64,000 nucleotides of DNA from Acidimicrobiia bacterium (GTDB lineage: Bacteria; Actinomycetota; Acidimicrobiia; Acidimicrobiales; Poriferisodalaceae): the NCBI GenBank assembly GCA_022827265.1, contig JAJDTF010000146.1, positions 1 to 64,000 of the forward strand. The letters run 5' to 3'. Under the pieces are notes generated by a model that was not told the origin of the DNA, did not search any database, and was given only the letters and a program-made list of their open reading frames with translations. Positions 32,738 to 44,748 of the stretch are shown here, in pieces. The translations under genes and the position numbers were made by a program. How positions within the stretch are numbered: position 1 is the stretch's first letter; each line of letters starts with the position of its first letter.

Positions 32738-33940
32738 TCATCGCTTGCGGCGATTGCGGGTCTTGCCGTCGCCTGAAGTACGACGACTCTGGATGGGCTT
32801 CGATTGTGGTTCTGGTTCGGCACGCCCCCGCCGGCGGCCGCGCTCGCGAGTCTGATGCCGGTCCTCATTCCGACTCGAGGAGCCAGCGCTGCGACGTGCT
32901 CGCTTGCGCGCATCGACAACTCGTTCTTCCGATGAGCGAGTCCGGCGGATGGTGGGAGACTCAGAAGGTTCCGGTGGCGCAGACGCCGGTGGACCTTCGC
33001 CCGACGAATTCTGTGAGCTCTCGCGGCGTTCTGCGCGGCGACGCTCACGCTCTGCGCGGCGCTCCGCGTCAGCGTCAAGCGCCTTGCGTGAGCGCTGATT
33101 CGGCACTTGGCGTGGCGGCTCTGGTTCCGGGACCTCCTCGGCCTCGATGAGGTCGTCGGCGGAATCGGCACTCACGAGCGGCTGCGGCGGTTTCATCGTG
33201 GCATGAATGAAGGCCTGGGTCAGCATCCGGTACATGCTGGACACGATGAAGTAGGGCACCAGCGCCGCCGGCACGAAGAAGCTGAAGACCGGCAGCATGA
33301 ACGGCAGGTACTTCATCATGATTTCCATCTGGCGATTCGGCATCGCCGCGTTGCCGCGCCGCCTTGCCATTTGGCGCTGCTGAAGCCACGCCAGCAAGAA
33401 GGTGACCGCTATGAGCCCTAAGTACGGCAGTCCGTCGACGAAGTTGGCCTGAACCACGTCCTTCGCCACCTTCGACAGATCCATGCCCAAGGACCGCATC
33501 TCGCCGCCAGCCGCGACGATGTCCTCGTACATCCGCGAATCAGTACTCAGATTCCGGGGGAATGGATTGTCGACGGGATTGTCGTCGGGTATGCGCAGGT
33601 TCCAGATGACCCGGTAGAGCACGATGAAGATCGGTATCTGCACCAAGTTCGGCAAGCACCCGCCCAGGGGGCTCACCCCGTGAGACTGGTACAGCTTCAT
33701 CATTTCTTCATTGAGCTTCTGGCGGTCGCTGCCATGCCGCTTGCGCAGCGCCGTCATCTCCGGCTGCAGTGCCTGCATCTTGGTCATCGAGCGAGCGCCC
33801 CGCAGGGTCAGCGGGGTGAACAGCAGCATGATCGCCAGGGTCAGCATGCAGATGGCGAAGGTGTAGTCGGGCACCAACGAGTAGAACCACGCCATTACGG
33901 CGGCGATGCCGTCGAATATCGGATCAGCCCAGTCGAACAT
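32738..33940 (-). CDS. yidC: Membrane protein insertase YidC
   Basis: Inserts and folds inner membrane proteins alone or with SecYEG. The 400-residue protein has the single N-terminal and four further TM segments of the Oxa1 type (FAICMLTLAIMLLFTPLTLRG; GCLPNLVQIPIFIVLYRVIWNL; YLGLIAVTFLLAWLQQRQMA; FMLPVFSFFVPAALVPYFIVSS) and the conserved hydrophilic-groove Arg in LTLRGARSM. About 130 C-terminal residues are very rich in Arg, Glu and Ser, suited to contact ribosomes. The ATG at 33940 overlaps the yidD stop (TGATG). Confidence 0.95.
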   Translation of the reverse strand: MFDWADPIFDGIAAVMAWFYSLVPDYTFAICMLTLAIMLLFTPLTLRGARSMTKMQALQPEMTALRKRHGSDRQKLNEEMMKLYQSHGVSPLGGCLPNLVQIPIFIVLYRVIWNLRIPDDNPVDNPFPRNLSTDSRMYEDIVAAGGEMRSLGMDLSKVAKDVVQANFVDGLPYLGLIAVTFLLAWLQQRQMARRRGNAAMPNRQMEIMMKYLPFMLPVFSFFVPAALVPYFIVSSMYRMLTQAFIHATMKPPQPLVSADSADDLIEAEEVPEPEPPRQVPNQRSRKALDADAERRAERERRRAERRESSQNSSGEGPPASAPPEPSESPTIRRTRSSEERVVDARKRARRSAGSSSRNEDRHQTRERGRRRGRAEPEPQSKPIQSRRTSGDGKTRNRRKR

Positions 33941-34224
33941 CAGCGCTCCAAGCGTCCCGTCGCCCCAACCGCACGGTGATCTCGACGGAATTGATGACCG
34001 GTCTCCGGCACCGGGTCGTAGCCCCAGCCGCCCCAGGGATGGCAGCGGCAGATGCGACGGAGTGCCAGCCAGCCGCCGCGTGCCGCTCCCCATGTGCGCA
34101 GGGCGTCCAGCGCATACTGCGAGCACGTCGGATCGAAGCGGCACGAAGGCAGCCGTGAGCGGGGGAGTGCTCGATAGAGCTTGACCGCGGCGATCATCGG
34201 CCGAGCGAGCGGCCCCGAAGTCAT
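33940..34224 (-). CDS. yidD: Membrane protein insertion efficiency factor YidD
   Basis: A 94-residue amphipathic protein that assists YidC. The family signature is complete: [31 protein letters not shown] followed by [21 protein letters not shown], including all three conserved cysteines. The ATG at 34224 overlaps the rnpA stop by 4 bp and the stop overlaps yidC, so rpmH-rnpA-yidD-yidC are tightly coupled. Confidence 0.95.
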   Translation of the reverse strand: MTSGPLARPMIAAVKLYRALPRSRLPSCRFDPTCSQYALDALRTWGAARGGWLALRRICRCHPWGGWGYDPVPETGHQFRRDHRAVGATGRLER

Positions 34225-34568
34225 AGCCGGTTGTTCCCCTGGTTGCTCATGGCTTCCGCGGCCAGCAGCAACCGCATCAGCTCGGCTCGAGCGCGCTGGT
34301 AGGTCACCGCCGACGCTGCCGCTCGCGTACCGACGAGGTAGCGGCCAGGCGCCAGGTCGGTTGCGAACTCGCGAAAGACCGCTCTCAAACGACGTCGAAC
34401 TCGATTGCGCTGCACTGCCGTTCCCCGGTGGCGGCTGAGCGCGAACGCCACGCGCGGCCTTCCCAGATGGCGGTCGGCCGCGAACGTCATCCACAGCAGC
34501 TCGCTGTCGAATCGACGACCGCGGCGCAGTGCTGCGAAGTCGGCCCTGCTGCGGCACGAATCGATCAG
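34221..34568 (-). CDS. rnpA: Ribonuclease P protein component, apparent CTG start
   Basis: Protein subunit of RNase P, which matures tRNA 5' ends. The conserved core [20 protein letters not shown] and [31 protein letters not shown] (RNR motif) is in frame from 34568. The first ATG (34490) would delete 26 conserved residues. Between the upstream in-frame stop and this core there is no ATG, GTG or TTG; the only NUG codon is CTG at 34568, which overlaps the rpmH stop (CTGA). I therefore place the start there: 115 residues, a normal RnpA length. It overlaps yidD at its 3' end. Confidence 0.9.
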   Translation of the reverse strand: MIDSCRSRADFAALRRGRRFDSELLWMTFAADRHLGRPRVAFALSRHRGTAVQRNRVRRRLRAVFREFATDLAPGRYLVGTRAAASAVTYQRARAELMRLLLAAEAMSNQGNNRL

Positions 34569-34699
34569 GCGCTCAGCCGTTGCCGACCCTTGCGTCGCCG
34601 AGCGTTCACAATCGCCCGGCCCGCACGGGTGGACATGCGATGGCGGAAGCCATGGCGGCGGGCCCGTCTGCGGTTATGGGGTTGATACGTGCGCTTCAC
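34565..34699 (-). CDS. rpmH: 50S ribosomal protein L34
   Basis: A 44-residue basic ribosomal protein: [21 protein letters not shown], then [21 protein letters not shown], a full-length L34. Start is GTG at 34699 with GGAGG 8 nt upstream. It is the first gene of the leftward rpmH-rnpA-yidD-yidC cluster and divergent from dnaA, as in most bacteria. Confidence 0.97.
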   Translation of the reverse strand: MKRTYQPHNRRRARRHGFRHRMSTRAGRAIVNARRRKGRQRLSA

Positions 34700-35163
34700 G
34701 CTGCAGCCTCCTGGAGGTTCAGGCCGCGGGCAGGTCCGCGAGATGCGGTGCCGCGGCCGGAGCGTGCCCGGGTGTCGACCCGAGAGCATGGACAGCCTAC
34801 GGGTGCCGATCCCTTCCGATGCGCGCAGAGGCGAGCTCGCAGGCGAGGCTGCGCACGGGCGGCGCGCGCGCGAAGACGCGCGCCGCCCGTGCACAGAGCC
34901 GTACCGCAGGTGCCTGATTCCGACCACGACGCTCGTCGCCAAGACAGCAGATTTCCCTGTCATCCGCGTGTTTTGCGGGCGTTATGAGTCTGTCGCTGAA
35001 CTGTTGCGTCCCCGTCAACTCCTGCACCGCGCAGGCACGCAAAGACGCGCTTGCAGCAGCGACAGCGCAGCCATAGGTTCCGACCACCGGGTACCGCTTG
35101 GTGGCTCGCAGGCGAACGACAGGTTCCGCGGGCGCACGACGGACAGAGGCGAACGAGGTTGTT
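34700..35163. other. rpmH-dnaA divergent intergenic region with a strong GC hairpin
   Basis: 464 bp without a gene. The main structure is a perfect 16-bp inverted repeat, 34853-34868 with 34877-34892 (GCACGGGCGGCGCGCG on the left), with loop CGCGAAGA. It has no T-tract. The rest should hold the rpmH and dnaA promoters, but I find no convincing -35/-10 pair and no clear DnaA box. Confidence 0.5.
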
Positions 35164-36771
35164 GTGGTGAGTTCTCCGCAGGCAGGTGCCGCAGCACACG
35201 AACCTGAGGATCATCACCACACCTCCCCATCGCCAGAATCCCAATCGCCGGCGTTGGCCCAGGTGACTCCAGACATGGCGCGTCGACTGCCCGAGGGCGC
35301 CCGCGCGAACACCGATGAGCTGTGGTCGCAGTGCCGTGACATCCTGCGGGCCACGGTGTCCGACGCGCTCTGGCTGGGCTACTTCCGTCACCTGCAGGCA
35401 CTGCACATCGACGGCGAGCTGGCCGTATTGATCGCACCAAGCAACATGATCCGCGATCGCATCCAGCGTCGGTACATCCCGATGCTCCACGCCGCCTTCG
35501 AGCAACTGCCTGTTCGCCCTCAAACCTACGAGATCGAAACCCGACCTGAGCTGGGCGATCTGGACAGCGCCAACGGCGCAGATGCAGATCCGCACGACGT
35601 GGATGCAACGTCCGACGGTGACGCTTCGAGCCCGGGCGATGACGAGGCTTGGCACCCCGCGACCGGTTCCGCCAACGCGCCGGCCCCTGCCGACAGTGCA
35701 TTCACAGCGGCACCGGCGTCCGATGCCAGCGCAACGCAGCGCCGAGTGCCGGGCGTCGACATCACCAATCCCCGCTACACCTTCGAGAGCTTTGTCACCG
35801 GCAGCAGCAACCGGTTTGCACAGGCCGCAGCGCTCGCGGTCGCCGAGACCCCCGGCATTGCCTACAACCCCCTGTTCATTCACGGCGGCACCGGCCTCGG
35901 CAAGACCCATCTGCTGCAGGCCATCGTGAACTTCCTCGGTGCCACCCTGCCCGAGCATCGTGTCCGGTACGTCTCTACGGAGACCTTCCTCTCCGAGTTC
36001 ATCGAAGCGATCCGCACCAACACGACGCCGGCGTTCAAGCGGCGCTATCGCGAGCTCGACGTGCTGCTGCTCGACGACATCCAGTTCATGGAGGGCAAGG
36101 AAGGCCTGCAGGAGGAGCTGTTCCACACGTTCAACTCGCTGCATGTCGCCGGCCGCCAGATCGTGATCTCATCTGACCGCCCACCACGCAGCATCTCCAC
36201 GCTGTCGGATCGGCTGCGCAGCCGCTTCGAATGGGGCCTCATCACCGATATCCAGCCGCCTGATCTCGAAACCCGCGTGGCCATCCTGCGGAAGAAGACC
36301 GAGCACGGCCATGTGCCCGATGAAGTGCTGGAACACATCGCGCACCTCATCACCAACAACATCCGCGAGCTCGAGGGCGCACTGGTGCGCGTCACCGCGT
36401 ATGCCAGCCTCACCCGGAGTCATGTCACGTTGGAGATGGCACAGCAGATTCTCAGCGATGTTCGTGAACCGCAGGAGGCACCCATCACGACCGACCGGAT
36501 TCTGAACATGACTGCGGACATGTTCGGCTACGACGTGAGCGAGCTCACCAGCCAGCGCCGGCAGCAAGGCTTGGTCAACGCCCGCCAGATCAGCATGTAC
36601 GTGATGCGGGAACTCACTGATCTGAGCTACCCAGCGATTGCCAGCGTCTTCGGCGGGCGCGACCACACGACCGTCATGCATGCCGTCAAGAAGATCAACA
36701 GCCTGCTGCCCGCTGAGCGCAAGGTGTACGACCAGGTTGCCCAGCTGATAGCACGCGTCCGGGCTGCTTGA
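35164..36771 (+). CDS. dnaA: Chromosomal replication initiator DnaA
   Basis: Binds DnaA boxes and melts oriC. The 535-residue protein has domain I ([22 protein letters not shown], about 35-110), a long acidic variable linker (about 115-200), the AAA+ domain with Walker [10 protein letters not shown] (about 240) and Walker [15 protein letters not shown], and domain IV with the box-binding signature [11 protein letters not shown] (about 497). Start is GTG at 35164 or 35167, with GAGG 5-8 nt upstream. It faces right and is followed by the origin. Confidence 0.96.
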   Translation: MVSSPQAGAAAHEPEDHHHTSPSPESQSPALAQVTPDMARRLPEGARANTDELWSQCRDILRATVSDALWLGYFRHLQALHIDGELAVLIAPSNMIRDRIQRRYIPMLHAAFEQLPVRPQTYEIETRPELGDLDSANGADADPHDVDATSDGDASSPGDDEAWHPATGSANAPAPADSAFTAAPASDASATQRRVPGVDITNPRYTFESFVTGSSNRFAQAAALAVAETPGIAYNPLFIHGGTGLGKTHLLQAIVNFLGATLPEHRVRYVSTETFLSEFIEAIRTNTTPAFKRRYRELDVLLLDDIQFMEGKEGLQEELFHTFNSLHVAGRQIVISSDRPPRSISTLSDRLRSRFEWGLITDIQPPDLETRVAILRKKTEHGHVPDEVLEHIAHLITNNIRELEGALVRVTAYASLTRSHVTLEMAQQILSDVREPQEAPITTDRILNMTADMFGYDVSELTSQRRQQGLVNARQISMYVMRELTDLSYPAIASVFGGRDHTTVMHAVKKINSLLPAERKVYDQVAQLIARVRAA

Positions 36772-37094
36772 CGCTGATCCGCCGAGTGCTGTCCCTTGTA
36801 CGGCTGGTGACTGGATCTATGGTGTCTCCACACGCTGTGGACAATGAGTGGAAAAGCTCTCGACAGACCTCGGGAAAAGTCGCGCTTTTCCACGCTCATA
36901 CCGACTACGCAGAAAAGGGAAGGTGAAGCTGTGGACGCGCAGGCAAGACTGTTGACAGGCTGCGTTGCGCTGATCTGCGACAACGGTCAGTCATCCACAA
37001 TTCACAGCCCCTACTACCACTACCGAATAAGTCTCAACCTTCTCATGGAGGATGGCCTGTCTTATCGGTCTTGGACGGCCAAGGAGAACTGCCC
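36772..37094. other. oriC: Origin of replication oriC
   Basis: The dnaA-dnaN gap holds five DnaA-box-like 9-mers: TGTGGACAA (36836-36844), AGTGGAAAA (36847-36855), TTTTCCACG (36886-36894), TGTGGACGC (36930-36938) and TCATCCACA (36991-36999). GGAAAAG-TCGCG-CTTTTCC (36873-36891) is a perfect inverted repeat. The right end is relatively AT-rich (CTACTACCACTACCGAATAA), suited to unwinding. Position and box density match actinobacterial origins. Confidence 0.88.
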
Positions 37095-38204
37095 GTGAAA
37101 CTGCGCATTGAACGAGATGCACTCGTCGACCAGCTGACGTTGGCGAGTCGAGGCGTCAATGTGCGCGGAGGCGGCTTGTTCGTGCTGACCGGGCTGCACC
37201 TGCGCGCCGACAGCGAGGGGCTCACGGTCACGGGCACCGATCTCGATCTCACTGTGCGTACGCATCTGCGCACGCCAGTGGAAACTGAGGGTGAGACCGT
37301 GGTGCCGGCGCGGCTGCTGACTGACATTGCCCGAGCGTTGCCGCCGGGCGAAGTGGACCTTCAGATTGATGACGACGAGGTGCAGATCACCAGCGCACGA
37401 GCGCAATTCTCCGTACGGACGCTGCCGACCGCCGATTTCCCCACCTTGCCGCAGCCGACCGGGGATGATGTCACCGTGCCGGCCGGCGACTTGGCACAGG
37501 CCTTTCGCCAAGTGGTCCGCGCAGCAAGCTCTGACGATGCTCGGCCGATCCTGACCGGAGTCCTCATGGCGGCGCGCGGCGACGGCTTGCGGCTGGTGGC
37601 CACCGACTCGTACCGACTTGCCCTACGGGACCTGCCCGAGGCGCAGGTGCTCGGCCCGGGGCAGCAAGTGCTCGTGCCGTCTCGGGCCCTTGACGAGCTT
37701 GGCCGGATCCTCGATGCCAGCAAAGACGTGACCATGCGGCTCGGCGAGCGGGAAGTCGCATTCGAAGTCAGCGACGATGTCCAGTCGGCTCAGGTGACCT
37801 GCCGTCTCATCGCGGGAGACTTCCCCAGCTATGAGCCGCTGATTCCTGATTCTCATGACAATCGGCTGGAGGTGGACCGTGCCGCGTTGCTTGACGGAGC
37901 ACGCCGGCTCCGCTTGCTGGCCCGCGACACCAACGCGCCGCTGCGGATGGAATTGCGTCCTGACAGCATCGAGCTGACGGTCATCAGCCAAGACGTCGGC
38001 AGCGCGAGCGAGGAAGTCGACGCTACCTATGAGGGGGAGCAGACTACGGTCGCCTTCAATCCCGACTACCTCATCGAGGGACTCGACGCGGCCGGCGGCG
38101 ACACTGTCGAGCTGGTGCGCCTCGATGCACTGAAGCCCGCTGTGCTGCGGACGCCCGGACAGGGAGAATTCCTGTATCTGCTGATGCCCGTTCGGGTGTC
38201 GTGA
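37095..38204 (+). CDS. dnaN: DNA polymerase III sliding clamp (beta)
   Basis: Ring-shaped processivity factor. The 369-residue protein has three repeated clamp domains; visible marks are RGGGLFVLTGLHLRA, the hydrophobic pocket segments VATDSYRLALRDLP, and the C-terminal LIPDS and FLYLLMPVRVS (canonical end Y-MPVR). Start is GTG at 37095 with AAGGAG 8 nt upstream. Its stop overlaps the recF start (GTGA). Confidence 0.96.
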   Translation: MKLRIERDALVDQLTLASRGVNVRGGGLFVLTGLHLRADSEGLTVTGTDLDLTVRTHLRTPVETEGETVVPARLLTDIARALPPGEVDLQIDDDEVQITSARAQFSVRTLPTADFPTLPQPTGDDVTVPAGDLAQAFRQVVRAASSDDARPILTGVLMAARGDGLRLVATDSYRLALRDLPEAQVLGPGQQVLVPSRALDELGRILDASKDVTMRLGEREVAFEVSDDVQSAQVTCRLIAGDFPSYEPLIPDSHDNRLEVDRAALLDGARRLRLLARDTNAPLRMELRPDSIELTVISQDVGSASEEVDATYEGEQTTVAFNPDYLIEGLDAAGGDTVELVRLDALKPAVLRTPGQGEFLYLLMPVRVS

Positions 38205-39280
38205 TCATTGCTTGGCTGAGCATCGAGAACTTCCGGAATCACCGGTCCACGAGACTGTCGCTTGATGCAGAGCGCACGCTCGTAGTCGGGCCCAACGGGC
38301 ACGGCAAGACCAACCTGCTGGAAGCCGTCGCGTTGCTGGATGGCTCGGGTTCGTTCCGCGGGGCGAGCGTGGAGACACTGGTGCGCAGTGGCTGCGACCG
38401 GGCCTTCGTGCGTGCCGAGATCCGGCGAGCGCGCCGGACGCACCTGGTGGAGATGGAGATCGCGGCCGGCAGATCCCGGGCGCAGGTGAACGGCCAGCGA
38501 GTCCGGTCTCTGCGCGATCTCGCTGAGGTGGTCAGCACCGTGGTGTTCTGCCCGGCCGACCTGTCGATCGCGGCGGGTGGGCCGTCGGTGCGTCGCGAGC
38601 TGCTCGACAACGTGCTGACCAACACTGGCCGTGAGTACCGGGCAATGCGGCTCGATTTCGAGCGAGTGCTGCGACAGCGCAACAACCTTCTGAAACAGGC
38701 CGGTCACCGCCCCGACGACGAGGCTCTCGCGACGCTCGATGTCTGGGACACGCAGCTGGCGGAGATCGGCGAAGCCATCGCACAGCAGCGCGACGCCCTG
38801 TGCATGGCGCTGGTGTCTCCGGCTCAAGGCGCGTATTGCCAGCTCGCCGGATGCGATGCGAGTCTGAGCCTGTCCTATGCCGCCGAGTGGCGTGAGAACG
38901 GCCTTGCGATCGCACTGGCGCAGGCACGGCCGGACGACCTGCGACGCGGTACCACCACCATGGGCCCGCACCGGGACGACATGGTGATCTGCCTGGACGG
39001 CCTGCCGGCGCGCACTCATGCGTCACAAGGGGAACAGCGCAGCATTGCCTTGGCGCTGCGACTGGCCCAGCACCGGTACACGGCGCAGACCATCGGGATC
39101 GAGCCGATGGTGCTGCTCGACGATGTGTTCTCTGAACTCGACGAAGGCCGGGCCCAACGTCTGGTGGGCTGTCTGCCCACCGCGCAGACCGTGATCACCT
39201 CGGCTACCGGTCACGTGCCACCCGGCATCGAAGCCCACAGCCAAGTTCACATCCACGACGGCGAGGTGGTCTCGAGATGA
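38201..39280 (+). CDS. recF: DNA replication and repair protein RecF
   Basis: SMC-like ATPase that loads RecA on gapped DNA with RecO and RecR. Walker A GPNGHGKT is at residues 30-37, the ABC signature region SQGEQRSIALALRLAQ near 265, and Walker B MVLLDDVFSELDEGR near 305. 359 residues, normal. GTG start overlaps dnaN; stop overlaps the next gene by 4 bp. Confidence 0.95.
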   Translation: MIIAWLSIENFRNHRSTRLSLDAERTLVVGPNGHGKTNLLEAVALLDGSGSFRGASVETLVRSGCDRAFVRAEIRRARRTHLVEMEIAAGRSRAQVNGQRVRSLRDLAEVVSTVVFCPADLSIAAGGPSVRRELLDNVLTNTGREYRAMRLDFERVLRQRNNLLKQAGHRPDDEALATLDVWDTQLAEIGEAIAQQRDALCMALVSPAQGAYCQLAGCDASLSLSYAAEWRENGLAIALAQARPDDLRRGTTTMGPHRDDMVICLDGLPARTHASQGEQRSIALALRLAQHRYTAQTIGIEPMVLLDDVFSELDEGRAQRLVGCLPTAQTVITSATGHVPPGIEAHSQVHIHDGEVVSR

Positions 39281-39615
39281 CCAGACGCCGCCGCGCATCA
39301 GGTGGCCGCGAGCCGCGGTCGATCGGCGACTCGCTCAAGGCAGTCACTGCGGGCTTCGGTTCGCGGGGCCGTGCGATCGACCTCAACGAGCGCTGGGCTG
39401 AGGCCGTCGGCGGGGCCATCGCGGCCCACGCGCAGCCCGAGAGGCTCGAGGCCGGCCGGCTGACAGTCGTCGTGGATGATCCTGCCTGGGCCACCGAATT
39501 GCGCTACCACTCCAGCCGGATTCTGGCCGCGCTGAGCGCCGATTCGGGTGCGGTCACCATCTCTGAGTTGCACCTCCGCGTCCATCCTGACGCTGGACAC
39601 AAAAAACGTCTCTGA
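39277..39615 (+). CDS. dciA: DciA-type helicase loader (DUF721)
   Basis: A 112-residue DUF721 protein, the family now known as DciA, which interacts with DnaB and acts as helicase loader in bacteria without DnaC. The core (IDLNERWAEAVGGAIAAHAQPERLEAGRLTVVVDDPAWATELRYHSSRILAAL) is preceded by a basic N-terminus. It overlaps recF by 4 bp and is followed by gyrB after 75 bp, the standard actinobacterial order. dnaB in the same window is its likely partner. Confidence 0.9.
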   Translation: MTRRRRASGGREPRSIGDSLKAVTAGFGSRGRAIDLNERWAEAVGGAIAAHAQPERLEAGRLTVVVDDPAWATELRYHSSRILAALSADSGAVTISELHLRVHPDAGHKKRL

Positions 39616-39678
39616 CCTGCGGTTTTGCTGGTACCGAAACGGCTGCTGCTACACCGAGAATCGGTCGCCGTCCGGTAG

Positions 39679-41697
<2,019 letters not shown>

Positions 41698-41731
41698 TCG
41701 TGGCAGGCAGACGGATCCGGCTGGAAGCGCC

Positions 41732-44338
41732 ATGAGCGACGGCGAACCCGAACCCGACACCGGCCCTGGCTCGCCTGACGAGAGCGGCGCCAGCGATGCC
41801 TCGCTTGCAGGCGACGCCATTGGCGTAGTGGATGTCGAGATCCAGACTGAGATGGAGCAGTCCTTCCTCGATTACGCCATGTCGGTCATCACCTCGCGGG
41901 CGCTGCCCGACGCGCGTGACGGCTTGAAGCCGGTGCACCGCCGGATCTTGTGGTCGATGTTCGACACCGGCCTGCGCCCGGACCGTCCTCACAAGAAATG
42001 CGCCACGGTGGTCGGCGATGTGATCGCCAACTACCACCCTCACGGCGACGGATCCATCTACGACGCGCTCGTGCGGATGGGCCAGTCGTTCAGCTTGGCC
42101 AACACCTTGATCGATCCGCATGGCAACTTCGGCTCGCCGTCGGACCCGCCGGCTGCCTACCGCTATACCGAGTGCCGCCTGACCGACCTGGCCATGACGA
42201 TGGCCGAGAGCATCGATGAGCAGACGGTCGACTTCGCTGCGAACTTCGACGGCTCCCGCACCGAACCGATGGTGATGCCGTCGCGGTTCCCGAACCTGCT
42301 CGTCAATGGCAGCCAAGGCATCGCGGTGGGCATGGCCACCAACATCCCCACGCACAACCTCGGCGAGATCATCGACGCCACGATTCACCTCATCGGGAAT
42401 CCTGACGCCACTGTCGAGGATTTGATGGAGTTCGTGCACGGGCCCGACTTCCCGACCGGAGGGCGGATGCTCGGCCGGGCTGGCGCCCGTGACGCCATGG
42501 CAACCGGACGCGGCTCAGTGAAGCTGCGGGCCCGAGCCGAGATCATCGAGACCGGCAAGCGGCCGAGCATCGTGGTCACCGAGATCCCGTACCAGACCTC
42601 CATCGAGAACATCGAGCGCAAGATCGCCGATGCGGTGAACCGCAAGGTCATCGAGGGCATCACCACGCTGCGCAACGAGTCTGCACGGGGTGAGATGCGG
42701 TTCGTCATCGAGCTGCGACCGTCGGCGCCGGCGAACGTGGTGCTCAACAACCTGTGGAAGCACACGCCGCTGCAGTCCAGCTTTGCGGTGAACATGGTGG
42801 CGCTGGTCGACGGGGTGCCCCGCACGCTCAATCTCAGAGATGCCTTGGTCGCGTATGTCGACCACCAGATCGAGGTGGTGACGCGGCGCAGCCAGCACCG
42901 ACTGGACGAAGCCCGGGCGAGAGCGCACATCGTGGAAGGCCTGCTGCGCGCGCTCGACCTGATCGACGAGATCATCGCCCTGATCCGCGCCAGCGACGAC
43001 CGCGCCGCGGCACTGGTGCGGCTCTGCGACGAGCCGATGTCGTTCAGCGCGGAGCAGGCCAATCACATTCTCGACATGCAACTCAGCCGCCTGACCCGGC
43101 TGGGGCGCACACGGCTGAGCGACGAGCTGGCCGAGCTGACGCAGACGATCGCCGAACTGGAGGCCATCCTGGGCGACGACGGCCGGCTGCGGCAGGTCAT
43201 CATCGACGAGCTGAGCGCATTGCGTGACGAGCATCAGACGCCGCGTCGCACGGAGATCGTCACCGACCCCGGCGAGATGGACGCCGAAGACCTCATCGAG
43301 GACGAGCCATTGGTGGTGACGCTGACACGTGAGGGCTACGTGAAGGCAACGTCGCCCGATATGTTCCGGACGCAGGGGCGGGGCGGCCGGGGCGTACTGG
43401 GTGCGCGGCTCAAGGACGACGATGCGGTGGTGCGGGTGCTGCTGACGACGGCACACGCCTGGCTGCTGTGCTTCACCAACCGGGGCCGGGTGCACCGGCT
43501 GAAGGCGTACCAAGTGCCGCTCACCAACCGCACGGCCCGCGGTACGGCACTGGTGAACCTGCTGCAGCTCGCGGCCGATGAACGAGTCGAGGCCGTTGTG
43601 GAAGCCCGTGAATTCCCCTCGGATCGGTACCTGATGTTCGTGACCCGCAACGGGCTCGCGAAGAAGACACCGCTGAGCGCATACGAGAACATCCGCGCCA
43701 ACGGTCTGATCGCACTGAGCCTGCGGGACGGCGATGAGCTCGTGCGCGTGCTCGAGACGTCCGGCGACGACGACGTGCTGGTGGTGTCGCGGGCCGGCCA
43801 AGCCATGCGGTTCACCGAGGATGACGTGCGATCGATGGGCCGCAACGCGGCCGGCGTTCGCGCCATGCGTTTGCGCGAGGGCGATGTGGTGGCGTCAGCC
43901 GATGCGCTGTCAGCCGACGACGATCGGTACTTGCTCGTGGTGACCAGCGCCGGCGCCGCAAAGCGCACGTCCGCTGCGAGATTCCCGCGCAAGAAGCGAG
44001 GGGGTCTTGGCGTGATCGCCGTCAAGCTGCCTGAGGCCGAAGCCCATGTGGTGGGAGCTCGTCTGGTTGAGGCAGAAGATGAGGTGCTGTTGGTCTCCTC
44101 CAGCGGTGTGCTCATTCGCACGCCCGTCGGGGAGATATCCGAGCAGGATCGCCCCGCGGGCGGCGTGCGAGGAATGGCGCTCGACGACGGCGAGCAGGTC
44201 GTGGCGATCGCACTGGTCGAACTGCCGGAGATTCCCGACGCCGACCATGACCCCGAAGCGGAGGTTGGTGCTGCCGGCGAAGTTGACGGTGGACCTCGAG
44301 AAGGGGATTATGTAGGAAAGTTGCGTAGGCGGCGGTAA
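41732..44338 (+). CDS. gyrA: DNA gyrase subunit A, last codons replaced by a transposon end
   Basis: DNA-cleaving subunit of gyrase. The 868-residue protein has the catalytic Tyr in AYRYTECRL, the quinolone region [15 protein letters not shown], and the C-terminal pinwheel with the GyrA box QGRGGRG. The quinolone-contact position (Ser83 in E. coli) is Gly. The final residues [11 protein letters not shown] are encoded by the terminal repeat of the IS1595-family element inserted at 44303. The original frame continues past the element and would have ended PLGETSTAT at a TAG (47494-47496). Only about ten variable residues were exchanged, so function should be kept. Confidence 0.95.
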   Translation: MSDGEPEPDTGPGSPDESGASDASLAGDAIGVVDVEIQTEMEQSFLDYAMSVITSRALPDARDGLKPVHRRILWSMFDTGLRPDRPHKKCATVVGDVIANYHPHGDGSIYDALVRMGQSFSLANTLIDPHGNFGSPSDPPAAYRYTECRLTDLAMTMAESIDEQTVDFAANFDGSRTEPMVMPSRFPNLLVNGSQGIAVGMATNIPTHNLGEIIDATIHLIGNPDATVEDLMEFVHGPDFPTGGRMLGRAGARDAMATGRGSVKLRARAEIIETGKRPSIVVTEIPYQTSIENIERKIADAVNRKVIEGITTLRNESARGEMRFVIELRPSAPANVVLNNLWKHTPLQSSFAVNMVALVDGVPRTLNLRDALVAYVDHQIEVVTRRSQHRLDEARARAHIVEGLLRALDLIDEIIALIRASDDRAAALVRLCDEPMSFSAEQANHILDMQLSRLTRLGRTRLSDELAELTQTIAELEAILGDDGRLRQVIIDELSALRDEHQTPRRTEIVTDPGEMDAEDLIEDEPLVVTLTREGYVKATSPDMFRTQGRGGRGVLGARLKDDDAVVRVLLTTAHAWLLCFTNRGRVHRLKAYQVPLTNRTARGTALVNLLQLAADERVEAVVEAREFPSDRYLMFVTRNGLAKKTPLSAYENIRANGLIALSLRDGDELVRVLETSGDDDVLVVSRAGQAMRFTEDDVRSMGRNAAGVRAMRLREGDVVASADALSADDDRYLLVVTSAGAAKRTSAARFPRKKRGGLGVIAVKLPEAEAHVVGARLVEAEDEVLLVSSSGVLIRTPVGEISEQDRPAGGVRGMALDDGEQVVAIALVELPEIPDADHDPEAEVGAAGEVDGGPREGDYVGKLRRRR
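44303..44328 (+). repeat. Left terminal inverted repeat of the IS1595-family element
   Basis: Identical in reverse complement to 47430-47455 over 26 bp. It also encodes the new C-terminus of GyrA. Confidence 0.95.
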
Positions 44339-44348
44339 CCTCCAACGC

Positions 44349-44678
44349 GTGAAATGGGAACTGTCAGCCACTAGGCGCGCTTTCAAACTCGCCGTCGATC
44401 TGCTCGACGACGACCAAGCCGAACGTCTTGAAGCGAGCTTGCTGCAAGAGACGATGACAGCGCTACAGGTCGCGCCGGGAGACTCACCCGAGTTGGGCAA
44501 GACGTTGCAACGCTGCGCGCTCATGGTCCGGCATCGCCACGATTTCCGAGAGCCGCGCCCAGCCGCCGAGAATGACTGGCACCCATTCTGCTTGAACTGC
44601 GAAACGTTTGTCTCTGCCAGCGACGGCATCTGCCCCGTCTGCGGCGACGGGTTCTTCGTGGACATCAAACCGATCTGA
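44349..44678 (+). CDS. Passenger gene: zinc-ribbon protein
   Basis: A 109-residue protein starting at GTG 44349, 20 bp inside the left repeat. The N-terminal two thirds are helical (TRRAFKLAVDLLDDDQAERLEASLLQE); the C-terminus has four cysteines as a zinc ribbon (FCLNCETFVSASDGICPVCGDGFF). No family is recognised. It points toward the transposase-methyltransferase operon, so the passenger genes and the operon converge. It might regulate the element or bind DNA, but this is inference. Confidence 0.55.
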   Translation: MKWELSATRRAFKLAVDLLDDDQAERLEASLLQETMTALQVAPGDSPELGKTLQRCALMVRHRHDFREPRPAAENDWHPFCLNCETFVSASDGICPVCGDGFFVDIKPI

Positions 44679-44699
44679 ACCGTCGTTCACGGTCGGAAT

Positions 44700-44740
44700 G
44701 GTAGCCGAACGAACGCGCGCCTAGCGTGCGCGCCTAACGT
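44700..44740 (+). repeat. Direct repeat in the transposon, copy 1
   Basis: GGTAGCCGAACGAACGCGCG followed by CCTAGCGTGCGCG. Nearly the same sequence recurs at 45040-45074; the two flank the gene at 44749-45024. Confidence 0.7.
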
Positions 44741-44748
44741 CCCCACGC

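Noticed and set aside
34221-34490. ATG at 34490 as start of rnpA
   Set aside because: It drops 26 residues that match the RnpA N-terminal core.
42515-43801. A 428-codon minus-strand frame within gyrA
   Set aside because: Antisense shadow of a conserved gyrase gene.
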